5,137 nt of DNA from assembly GCA_027335545.1 (NCBI GenBank), contig DAHWHV010000253.1:1-5137 (forward strand). Reading direction: 5' to 3'. Under the pieces are notes generated by a model. It had not been told where the DNA came from. It did not search any database and was given only the letters and a program-made list of their open reading frames with translations. Both the position numbers and the translations under genes were made by a program. Positions 1 through 5,113 of the stretch are shown piece after piece. Within the stretch, counting starts at the first letter, position 1. Each line of letters starts with the position of its first letter. Source of the stretch: Clostridia bacterium. GTDB taxonomy: Bacteria; Bacillota_E; RBS10-35; JAJYVN01.

Positions 1-57
1 CCCCGCCGGGACCGGCCGCGCGGCGACCCGACCGCGCGGCGGCACGGCGGCGTCAGC

Positions 58-85
58 GGCAGGGGGCGGCGCGCCCCCCGCTGCC
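58..85 (-). terminator. Possible hairpin just after the VIT-family gene
   Basis: GGCAG followed by GGGG (58-66) can pair with CCCC and CTGCC (81-85 for the outer part) with a one-base bulge. It begins about 11 bases after the stop codon of the last gene in the run. No U-run follows on the minus strand, so only the position supports a terminator role. Confidence 0.25.
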
Positions 86-96
86 CGGCGGGCCGC

Positions 97-819
97 TCAG
101 CGCCCGTGCATGACCCGGCCGATCACGACCCCGAAGCCCGCCCCCAGCAGTGCCAGGACGAAGAACTCCAGCCCGGAGCGCAGGGCCGTCTTCAGGGTGT
201 GGCGGGACTTCAGGGCCCCCAGGGCCATGGTGGCGCCGGCCGCCAGCACGAAGGCCGCCACCTCCCCGCCTAGGCGGGGCAGGGGGAAGAAGAAGGGCAG
301 GATCGGGACCAACGCGCCGGCCATGAAGGACAGGCCGACCGCCGCCCCGGAGCGCACCGGCGAGCGCTCCGGGGCGCCGATGAGGCCGTGCTCGTCGTGA
401 AGCATCGCCGCCAGCCAGCGCTCCGGGGTCGCTGTCTGGTGCTCGATGATCGCCTCCAGGAGCTTCCCCTGGAACCCCTTGCGCCGATAGATGGACCGTA
501 ACTCGCGCCGTTCCTCGTGGGGCTCCGTGGCGATCTCGTGCCGCTCGGTCTCCACGCGCGCGCGGCGGATCTCCAGGTCCGCCCGCGCGGCCAGCAGGCC
601 CCCGAAGCCCATGCTGACGCCGCCGGCCAGGAGTTCGGCCACGGCGGTCACCAGCAGCGTGTGCCGGCTGCGGGCGACCCCCCCCAGGGTCATCACGAAG
701 ACCAGCGTGGTGACCAGCCCGTCGTTCATCCCGAGCACGACATCGCGCAGCCAGTCGCCGCCGTGGGGGTGCCGCTCCTGGTCGCGCGCGGGCCCCGCCC
801 TCGATCCCTGGAGCGCCAT
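97..819 (-). CDS. VIT1/CCC1-family Fe2+/Mn2+ transporter
   Basis: A 240-residue membrane protein of the VIT1/CCC1 family, which moves Fe2+ or Mn2+ (often by H+ exchange) out of the cytoplasm and so limits metal toxicity. Seen in the sequence: the family signature GMNDGLV at residues 30-36 in the first membrane segment, followed by a second segment ending in AGGVSMGFGG (65-74). D33 and M70 fall where the plant VIT1 structure has its transport-site Asp and Met. A charged helical stretch at about 80-125 with many Glu (E90, E92, E95, E99, E102, E103, E106) matches the cytosolic metal-binding domain. Three further hydrophobic segments follow at about 155-178, 185-205 and 215-235. Length is normal. 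The ATG at 819 is the only plausible in-frame start; the Shine-Dalgarno there is weak (GGTGGTGGG). It starts 56 bases after the CDF efflux gene, so the two probably share a transcript and a metal-detoxification role. Iron versus manganese cannot be decided from sequence. Confidence 0.9.
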   Translation of the reverse strand: MALQGSRAGPARDQERHPHGGDWLRDVVLGMNDGLVTTLVFVMTLGGVARSRHTLLVTAVAELLAGGVSMGFGGLLAARADLEIRRARVETERHEIATEPHEERRELRSIYRRKGFQGKLLEAIIEHQTATPERWLAAMLHDEHGLIGAPERSPVRSGAAVGLSFMAGALVPILPFFFPLPRLGGEVAAFVLAAGATMALGALKSRHTLKTALRSGLEFFVLALLGAGFGVVIGRVMHGR

Positions 820-867
820 CGCCCACCACCATCGCCAGTGTCCCCCGGGAGCCCACCCGTCCCCCGC

Positions 868-916
868 GCGCGCCCTCAGGGGCGGGGCGCGCCTGGTCCG
901 CAGTCGCCCTGAGGGC
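868..916. other. Overlapping GC-rich inverted repeats at the 3' end of the CDF gene
   Basis: Two alternative pairings share bases. GCGCGCCC (868-875) pairs with GGGCGCGC (885-892), leaving the CDF stop codon in a 9-base loop. GCCCTCAGGG (872-881) pairs perfectly with CCCTGAGGGC (907-916) across 25 bases. They cannot form together. No U-tract follows. They may slow or partly end transcription before the VIT-family gene, but chance pairing in such GC-rich DNA is a fair alternative. Confidence 0.3.
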
Positions 917-1883
917 AGGGGCCGTGGCCGTCCGTCTCCGCCTGCAGCGTGGCGTGCTCGATGGCGAAGCGCTCGCGCAGGCTCCGCCCGACGCGGGCGA
1001 TCACCCCCTGGGCCTCGGAGAGCGGGCCGTCGCGCAGCACCAGGTGCCCGCTGAGGGCGGTGCGCGTGCCATCCAGGCTCCAGACGTGCAGGTGGTGGAC
1101 GGAGACGACCGCCTCATCCGCCTCGATCGCCGCCGCCACGTACCCCGGGTCCACGCCCGGCGGCGTCCCCTCCATGAGCACGTTGAGCGTCTGCCGGATC
1201 AGGCCCCAGGCGCCGCGGGCGATCAGCAGCGCGATGCCCGCGCTTACCAGCGCGTCCCACCAGAGCCGGTGCGTCAGGACGATGAGCACGCCGGCCAGCA
1301 GCACCCCGGCCGAGGCGGCCGCATCCCCCATCACGTGCAGCCAGGCGCTGCGCACGTTGAGGTTCCCCGCGTGGGCGTGGTCGTGCCCCGCGTGGGCCTC
1401 GGGCCCGAGGCCCAGGGCGATGAACAGGTTGCCGGCCAACCCGACGGCCGCCACCAGCCACATGATCCAGGGCGTCACGGCAACCGGGTGGCGCAGGCGC
1501 AGGGCGGCCTCGACCAGGATGCCGCCGGCGATGACGACGAGCAGGGCCGCGTTGAACAGGGCGACCAGGATGCCCGCGCGGTGGAAGCCATAGGTGCGCT
1601 GGGGGGTGGCCGGCCGACCGGCCAGGCGCGTCGCGTACCAGGCCAGCCCCAGGGAGAGGACGTCGGTGAGCATGTGACCGGCGTCGCTGAGCAGCGCCAG
1701 GCTGTGCGAGGCCACACCCCCGCCCGCTTCGGCGAAAAGGATCCCCCCGGCGACCCAGAAGGCCGTGCCGAGGAAGCGCTCCGCCTGCCCCGCGCCGTGG
1801 GCCTCGTGGGCATGGGCCTCCCCGGGCCGGTGCCGGTGGCCCGGGCCGGGCTGGGGGCCAGGCTCCGCGTGGCTGTGCGTCAA
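876..1883 (-). CDS. Cation diffusion facilitator (CDF) family zinc-type efflux transporter
   Basis: A 335-residue CDF-family metal/H+ antiporter of the CzcD/ZitB type, exporting Zn2+ (possibly Cd2+ or Co2+) across the inner membrane. Seen: a His-rich N-terminus (THSH at 2-5, HRH at 16-18, HAHEAH at 24-29), then membrane segments at about 40-60, 62-85, 104-126, 138-158, 180-200 and 205-222. The transport-site residues are H70 and D74 in segment 2 (SDAGHMLTD) and H183 and D187 in segment 5 (LHVMGDAAAS). This HD-HD quartet is typical of zinc-preferring members. A His-rich loop (AHAGHDHAHAG, 163-173) lies between segments 4 and 5. The C-terminal cytosolic domain carries VHHLHVWSLDG, followed by a short tail with two Cys (CPQGDC). 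I chose the TTG at 1883 because GGAGG sits 8 bases upstream and the protein then begins MTHSH, as in relatives. A longer in-frame reading to 2054 adds only low-complexity Arg/Gly/Pro. It follows the ArsR-family regulator on the same strand. Confidence 0.92.
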   Translation of the reverse strand: MTHSHAEPGPQPGPGHRHRPGEAHAHEAHGAGQAERFLGTAFWVAGGILFAEAGGGVASHSLALLSDAGHMLTDVLSLGLAWYATRLAGRPATPQRTYGFHRAGILVALFNAALLVVIAGGILVEAALRLRHPVAVTPWIMWLVAAVGLAGNLFIALGLGPEAHAGHDHAHAGNLNVRSAWLHVMGDAAASAGVLLAGVLIVLTHRLWWDALVSAGIALLIARGAWGLIRQTLNVLMEGTPPGVDPGYVAAAIEADEAVVSVHHLHVWSLDGTRTALSGHLVLRDGPLSEAQGVIARVGRSLRERFAIEHATLQAETDGHGPCPQGDCGPGAPRP

Positions 1884-2066
1884 CCGATCACCCTCCAGAC
1901 CGAGGCACCGCCGCAGCACCGGCACCGGCGCGCCAGGCCGACTACCGGGGTCTCGGGGCTGCCGCGCCGCCCCCCGCACCCCGCCCGGACGCCGCGCCGC
2001 CGTGGCGCGACGCCGCCCGGACCAATCCCCACGCCGGACGGGTCGCGGCCGCACGAACCCCGGGCG
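1884..2066. other. 183-base spacer between arsR and the CDF gene, no gene seen
   Basis: Apart from the CDF ribosome binding site at its downstream end, I see no convincing gene, operator-like palindrome, long hairpin or U-tract here. All frames translate to Arg/Gly/Pro-rich text typical of GC-rich non-coding DNA. It is long for a spacer within a metal-resistance operon, so it could hold a second promoter for the CDF gene, but no -35/-10 pair is recognisable. Confidence 0.5.
1892..1896 (-). promoter_or_regulatory. Ribosome binding site fixing a TTG start of the CDF gene
   Basis: On the minus strand a perfect GGAGG is followed by 8 bases (GTGATCGG) and then TTG at 1883-1881. No comparable site precedes any ATG or GTG further upstream in this frame, so this site decides the start of the CDF protein. 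The next upstream ATG/GTG-type start (2054) would add 57 residues with no family resemblance. Confidence 0.75.
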
Positions 2067-2522
2067 TCACCCGCTGCGCGCACCGCTGGCCTCCGGCGCC
2101 CCGCCCGCCTGGCGGCGCAGCCCCGCCAGCAGCGGGCGCAGCGAGGGGTCCGCCAAGCGGTAGAAGGCCATGCGCCCCTGCTTGCGGAAGCGCACCAGGC
2201 CATAGGCCCGCAGGATCTTGAGGTGCTGCGAGGTCGCCGTCTGGCTGATCCCCAACAGTTCCGTCAGGTCGCATACGCAGAGCTCGGCCAGCGACAGAGC
2301 CAGCAGCAGGCGCAGGCGCGTCACGTCGCCGAGCACGCGGAAGCGCTCGGCCTCCGCCTGAACCTCCTCGGGGGCCGGCAGGCGGGGCGCCAGGCCGGCC
2401 AACTTCGCCCCGTGCACCACGCGCGCCTCGCAGGCACCCTCCCCGCCGCCGGCCTCGACAGCCGGCGCGCGGCCCGCTTCCGTCGGCCCTTGCGCGCCCA
2501 AGCCCATCCCCCCCCCGCTCAC
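2067..2522 (-). CDS. ArsR/SmtB-family metal-sensing transcriptional repressor
   Basis: A 151-residue winged-helix dimeric repressor of the ArsR/SmtB family. Such proteins leave their operator when metal binds. Seen: helix-turn-helix with recognition helix SQTATSQHLKIL (93-104), wing around LVRFRKQGRMAFYRL (109-123), and the metal-box motif ELCVCDL (80-86) giving C82 and C84. An N-terminal C31 and H37 (CEARVVH) resemble the extra ligands of CadC/ZiaR/AztR-type sensors, so an alpha3N-type site is plausible. The alpha5 zinc site (Asp-His...His-Glu) of SmtB/ZiaR is absent: the equivalent region, about 125-137, has no His. This favours thiol-binding metals such as Cd, Pb, Zn or As(III). The GTG at 2522 is chosen because GGAGG lies 6 bases upstream; an ATG at 2507 would lose only five residues. 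It precedes the CDF and VIT-family transporters, its likely targets, and probably represses its own promoter through the palindrome at 2609-2624. Confidence 0.92.
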   Translation of the reverse strand: MSGGGMGLGAQGPTEAGRAPAVEAGGGEGACEARVVHGAKLAGLAPRLPAPEEVQAEAERFRVLGDVTRLRLLLALSLAELCVCDLTELLGISQTATSQHLKILRAYGLVRFRKQGRMAFYRLADPSLRPLLAGLRRQAGGAPEASGARSG

Positions 2523-2528
2523 CCTCGC

Positions 2529-2533
2529 CCTCC
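2529..2533 (-). promoter_or_regulatory. Ribosome binding site supporting a GTG start of arsR
   Basis: GGAGG on the minus strand, 6 bases before the GTG at 2522-2520. The alternative ATG at 2507 is preceded only by a run of G. This favours the longer protein; both forms keep the N-terminal Cys31. Confidence 0.7.
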
Positions 2534-2567
2534 GTCGGCTCAGCGCCGCGGATCGGCCAGCGTCAGC

Positions 2568-2604
2568 CAGCTTCTCAGTCCAGCTTCTCAGTCCAGCTTA
2601 TCAG
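2568..2604. repeat. 13-bp tandem repeat, about 2.8 copies, in the arsR leader
   Basis: On the plus strand CAGCTTCTCAGTC occurs at 2568-2580 and again, identically, at 2581-2593. A third, shortened unit CAGCTTATCAG at 2594-2604 differs by one base (C to A). It sits between the putative arsR operator and the arsR ribosome binding site. The single difference in the third unit creates GATAAG on the minus strand, which is the best -10-like hexamer here. Confidence 0.85.
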
Positions 2605-3327
2605 ACGGATGCGCATATGTGCATGCACGGCCCGGGCCCGAGGCGGGAGGCGGACGCGGCACGTTCGGTGCGACGGATGCCCGTCCTCGTTCCAGCGGCC
2701 CGCCAATGGCGGCTTGCGCGGAGGGGCCTTGGCGTCCCGCGGCGACGCGGCCGGACTCCCCCCGCCCGGCACTACTTCGGCCGGTAACGGAGGGTACGCC
2801 ACCCCGTTGCCGAAGGTGCGCCCCTCCAAGAGCTTGAGCCCAAGACGCACCTTCTCCGGCAGCGTGCGCCGCCCGCCCCCGACCAGGACGGGCGTCACGA
2901 ACAGCCGGTACTCGTCGACGAGCCCAGCCCTCATCGCCTGGCCGGCCAGCTCCGCGCCACCGACGCTGATGTCGTGCCCCGCCGTCTCCTTGAGCTGGCG
3001 AACGGCCTCCGGGTCGAACTCCCGCTCGATCCGCGTCCGGGCACTCGACGCCTCCCGCACGGTCCGAAAGTACACGACCTTGGTGGCGGCGCGCCAGAGC
3101 GTCCCGTAGTCCCGCATGGTCGGCGTCTGGCCGTCCAGCGGCAGGCTCTCCCAAACCACCATCGTTTCGTACATCCGCTGCCCGTAGAGGTAGGTCCCGA
3201 TCGGCCGCTCCAGATCGCCGATGAAGCCGACGACCTCCTCGTCGGGCGCATCCCAGACGAGGCCCCCGTGCTCGTCCGACACGTATCCGTCGAGCGAGGT
3301 GATCACCGTATAGATCAGCCTGGCCAT
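2575..3327 (-). CDS. RibD C-terminal/dihydrofolate-reductase-like protein, frameshifted near its C-terminus
   Basis: A member of the RibD_C (dihydrofolate-reductase-like) fold family, soluble proteins that bind NAD(P)H. Members of this stand-alone group mostly lack an assigned substrate, so I give no reaction. Seen: N-terminal MARLIYTVITSLDGYVSDE (1-19), ERPIGTYLYGQRMYETM (40-56), KVVYFRTV (83-90), SARTRIEREFDPEAV (95-109), the glycine motif ISVGGAELAGQA (120-131) and LFVTPVLVGGGRRTLP (142-157). The match holds through FGNGVAY (residue 178). After that the frame slips: the family-like ending LRYRPK then TAG lies in the next frame, with its stop at 2772-2774. As sequenced, the ORF instead runs on to 2575 with 72 unrelated residues (250 in total rather than about 184). 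The ATG at 3327 has GGAGG 6 bases upstream. The gene is less GC-extreme than pstA and stands between the pst genes and the metal cluster with no evident functional link to either. Confidence 0.85.
   Translation of the reverse strand: MARLIYTVITSLDGYVSDEHGGLVWDAPDEEVVGFIGDLERPIGTYLYGQRMYETMVVWESLPLDGQTPTMRDYGTLWRAATKVVYFRTVREASSARTRIEREFDPEAVRQLKETAGHDISVGGAELAGQAMRAGLVDEYRLFVTPVLVGGGRRTLPEKVRLGLKLLEGRTFGNGVAYPPLPAEVVPGGGSPAASPRDAKAPPRKPPLAGRWNEDGHPSHRTCRVRLPPRARAVHAHMRIRLISWTEKLD
2597..2626 (-). promoter_or_regulatory. Possible arsR promoter
   Basis: The minus strand reads GATAAG at 2602-2597 (or TGATAA at 2603-2598), an acceptable -10 element. At about 17 bases distance lies GCATGC, a poor -35. 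The putative operator at 2609-2624 would then fill the spacer and overlap the -35, a normal place for an ArsR-type repressor to block RNA polymerase. The leader would be about 70 bases. The -35 is too weak for a firm call. Confidence 0.35.
2609..2624. promoter_or_regulatory. Putative ArsR/SmtB-family operator palindrome
   Basis: ATGCGCAT followed directly by ATGTGCAT forms a 16-bp inverted repeat with one mismatched pair, centred on CATATG. ArsR/SmtB-family metal sensors commonly bind imperfect AT-containing inverted repeats of this general form. It is 87 bases upstream of the arsR GTG and is one of few AT-containing words in this GC-rich sequence. Assignment to this regulator is inference from position and form. 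Confidence 0.6.
2772..2796 (-). other. Apparent +1 frameshift site and displaced native stop of the RibD-C-like gene
   Basis: On the minus strand the codons read GCG TAC CCT CCG TTA CCG. Removing one C from the CCC run (plus-strand GGG at 2792-2794) gives TAC CTC CGT TAC CGG CCG AAG TAG, that is Y-L-R-Y-R-P-K-stop. This restores both the usual family ending and the usual family length. The extra base may be a real mutation or a sequencing or assembly error in this short homopolymer. Confidence 0.8.
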
Positions 3328-3333
3328 GGCCCG

Positions 3334-3338
3334 CCTCC
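3334..3338 (-). promoter_or_regulatory. Ribosome binding site of the RibD-C-like gene
   Basis: GGAGG on the minus strand, 6 bases before the ATG at 3327. It rejects the longer in-frame reading that extends upstream to 3804 through pstB DNA in another frame. Confidence 0.75.
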
Positions 3339-3370
3339 CGCCGCCCGCGCCGGGGCTGCGCACGCACCCG

Positions 3371-3411
3371 GTAGGGGCGGCTGCCCAAGTCCCTTGGGCA
3401 GCCGCCCCTAC
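3371..3411. repeat. Perfect 19-bp inverted repeat with 3-nt loop overlapping the pstB stop
   Basis: The left arm (3371-3389, beginning GTAGGGGCGG and ending CCCAAG) is the exact reverse complement of the right arm (3393-3411); the loop is TCC. One more G-C pair extends it (3370/3412). The pstB stop codon TAG (3410-3408) lies inside the right arm. No U-run follows on either strand, so this is not a classic intrinsic terminator. It could still pause or terminate transcription, or protect the 3' end of pst mRNA. The form resembles the short intergenic palindromic (REP-like) repeats dispersed in many bacterial genomes; only one copy is in this window. Confidence 0.85.
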
Positions 3412-4244
3412 CCGTACCGCCCCGTCAGGTACTGCTCGGTGCGCGCGTCCCGCGGGCGGCTGAAGACCTGCTCGGTGGGGCCCGCCTCGACCAGTTCGCC
3501 GCCCAGCAGGAAGACCGTCTGATCCGAGAGCCGGGCCGCCTGCTGCAGGTTGTGGGTCACCAGCACCAGCGTCAGCCCCTCCGCCAGGCGCCCGAGCGTG
3601 TCCTCGATCCGGCTGGTCGCCACGGGGTCGACCGCGGAGGTCGGCTCGTCCAGCAGGATCACCTCGGGATCCACGGCCAGGGCCCGGGCGATCGCCAGGC
3701 GCTGCCGCTGCCCGGCGCTGAGTTCCGCCGCCGGGCGGCGCAAGCGGTCCTTGACCTCCTCCCAGAGGCCGACCGCGCGCAGGCAGCCCTCCACCCGGGC
3801 CCACAGCCCCGCGGCGCCCCGTTCGAGGCGGTGGATGCGGGGCCCATAGGCCACGTTGTCGAAGACGCTCATGGGGAAGGCCACCGGGCGCTGGAAGACC
3901 ATGCCGATGCGCCGGCGCAGGGCCACCGGATCGACCCGCGGCCCGTAGATGTCCGTGCCCCGGTAGAGGATGCTGCCCTCCGTCACGACCCCGGGCACCC
4001 GGTCGTTCATCCGGTTCAGGCTGCGCAGGAACGTCGACTTGCCGCCACCGCTGGGTCCGACGATGGCCGTGATCCGGCCGGCGGGCAGGTCCAGCGTGAT
4101 GCCGCGCAGGGCGTGCAGGCCCGCGTAGCGCAGGTGGAAGTCGCGGGCGGCCAGCGGCGGCTCCGGGTCGGGCCCGCCGCCCACCCCCTCTTGGCCCCCG
4201 ACCCCGTCCGCCGGGCCCGCGCCTCCCCCTGGGCGTGGGGTCAT
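3408..4244 (-). CDS. pstB: Phosphate ABC transporter ATP-binding protein PstB
   Basis: The 278-residue cytosolic ATPase that powers the PstSCAB high-affinity phosphate importer. Seen: Walker A GPSGGGKST (63-71), followed by the PstB-typical LNRMND (76-81), Q-loop VFQRP (116-120), PMSVFDNVAYGPRIH (124-138, characteristic of PstB), ABC signature LSAGQRQRL (175-183), Walker B VILLDEP (195-201), D-loop SAVDP (203-207) and H-loop VTHN (229-232). Two positions differ from the commonest PstB text (LSGGQQQR, SALDP), but neither loses a catalytic residue. The first 30 or so residues are a Gly/Pro-rich extension. The ATG at 4244 is chosen because it overlaps the pstA stop as ATGA, which implies translational coupling. 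A GTG at 4184 behind GAGGGG is a possible shorter start that would still leave the whole ATPase domain. The stop codon lies inside the palindrome at 3371-3411. No phoU follows. Confidence 0.95.
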   Translation of the reverse strand: MTPRPGGGAGPADGVGGQEGVGGGPDPEPPLAARDFHLRYAGLHALRGITLDLPAGRITAIVGPSGGGKSTFLRSLNRMNDRVPGVVTEGSILYRGTDIYGPRVDPVALRRRIGMVFQRPVAFPMSVFDNVAYGPRIHRLERGAAGLWARVEGCLRAVGLWEEVKDRLRRPAAELSAGQRQRLAIARALAVDPEVILLDEPTSAVDPVATSRIEDTLGRLAEGLTLVLVTHNLQQAARLSDQTVFLLGGELVEAGPTEQVFSRPRDARTEQYLTGRYG

Positions 4245-5113
4245 CCGACCCGCCCCCGCAGCCCGGCGTGGGCCAGCAGCCCCAGGGCGAGCACGGCGCA
4301 CAGCAGGACGCCGGCCGCCAGCCAGGCCTGCGCGGGCGGTCCCAACCAGACGGCGGCCGTGAGATAGGGCGCCGCGAAGTGGGGCGCGGTAGCGGCGGGC
4401 AGCGGCGCGCGCACCGGCGGGGCGGCCCCGGAGGGCCCGGCCGTCCAGAGTAGGGCGGCGGTCTCCGCCCCCCCCACCGCGAGGGCCAGCAGGATGCCGG
4501 CGCGCACGCGGGGGCGGGCCGCGGGCAGCACGACGCGGCGTACCGTCGCGGCGGCGTCGGCGCCCAGGGCCAGCGAGGCCTCTCGCAGGTCAGTGGAGAC
4601 GGCCGAGACCGCCGCGTCGGTGGCCCGCGCCACCAGGGGCAGCATCAGCACGGCCAGGGTCAGCGACCCGGCGACCCAGGAGGCGCCCCAACCCAGGCCC
4701 CGCACCAGGGCGAAGAAGCCGGCGCACCCCAGGGCGACCGAGGGCGCCCCGGCCAACGCCCCCCCGCAGAACCGGACCAGACGCACCAGCGCCCCCCCCC
4801 TCCCCTCGGCGGCCCAGGTCCCGGCGAGCACCCCGCCGGGGATCGCCAGGACCGCCCCCCCAGCGACGAGCAAGGCGGTGCCGCCGAGGGCCCGCAGCAC
4901 CGCGGCCCCCGGGGCCGCCGCAGCGGTCGGGGCCGTGGCGGCCAGGGCCCGCCACGCCCCGTGCGCCACGGTCGCCAGCAAGTCCAGCAGCGGCAGCACG
5001 GCCAAGGCGACGCAGCCCCAGACCAGGACGCCCACCGCCAGGTTGGCGGCCCGCCGGCGGCGGGACGTCCCCCGCCAGGGGACACCGCCCAAGGCCGGGC
5101 GCAGGGCGGGCAA
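4241..5113 (-). CDS. pstA: Phosphate ABC transporter permease PstA (5' end uncertain)
   Basis: One of the two membrane subunits of the PstSCAB phosphate importer. Seen in the 290-residue reading: an Arg-rich start, then hydrophobic segments at about 24-48, 72-98, 116-138, 145-162, 203-222 and 262-284, giving six. GAPSVALG (122-129) corresponds to the conserved GIPSIVYG of PstA. The cytoplasmic coupling loop REASLALGADAAATVRRVVLPAA (177-199, the EAA motif that contacts PstB) is clear, followed by GGAETAALLWTAG (214-226), matching the family GETAPLLFTAG. The sequence is very rich in Ala and Gly, fitting the high GC. The TTG at 5113 is the start used here, but no good ribosome binding site precedes it and the frame stays open to the window edge, so the true start may be upstream. 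Its TGA overlaps the pstB ATG. pstC and pstS would be expected beyond 5137. Confidence 0.88.
   Translation of the reverse strand: MPALRPALGGVPWRGTSRRRRAANLAVGVLVWGCVALAVLPLLDLLATVAHGAWRALAATAPTAAAAPGAAVLRALGGTALLVAGGAVLAIPGGVLAGTWAAEGRGGALVRLVRFCGGALAGAPSVALGCAGFFALVRGLGWGASWVAGSLTLAVLMLPLVARATDAAVSAVSTDLREASLALGADAAATVRRVVLPAARPRVRAGILLALAVGGAETAALLWTAGPSGAAPPVRAPLPAATAPHFAAPYLTAAVWLGPPAQAWLAAGVLLCAVLALGLLAHAGLRGRVG

Noticed and set aside
53..856. A 267-codon minus-strand frame overlapping the VIT-family gene
   Set aside because: The other frame (97-819) carries the VIT1 signatures; this one is Arg/Gly/Pro low-complexity text.
1884..2066. A metal riboswitch (czcD/NiCo type) or transfer RNA before the CDF gene
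   Set aside because: I could find no conserved riboswitch core, cloverleaf or terminator stem with U-tract.
924..2837. A 637-codon open frame on the plus strand
   Set aside because: It lies opposite the CDF and arsR genes, which have clear family motifs. Its translation is Arg/Ala/Gly/Pro/Gln-rich without a recognisable domain, as expected for an antisense frame in very GC-rich DNA.
3371..3411. The palindrome as a CRISPR unit or a classic intrinsic terminator
   Set aside because: There is a single copy with no spacer array, and no U-run follows on either strand.
2575..3804. A 409-codon reading of the RibD-C-like gene beginning inside pstB
   Set aside because: The first 159 codons are an out-of-frame shadow of pstB and cross the palindrome. 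The real start, ATG at 3327, has its own GGAGG.
3552..4367. A 271-codon plus-strand open frame opposite pstB and pstA
   Set aside because: No conserved motif. It is fully explained by codon bias of the minus-strand genes.
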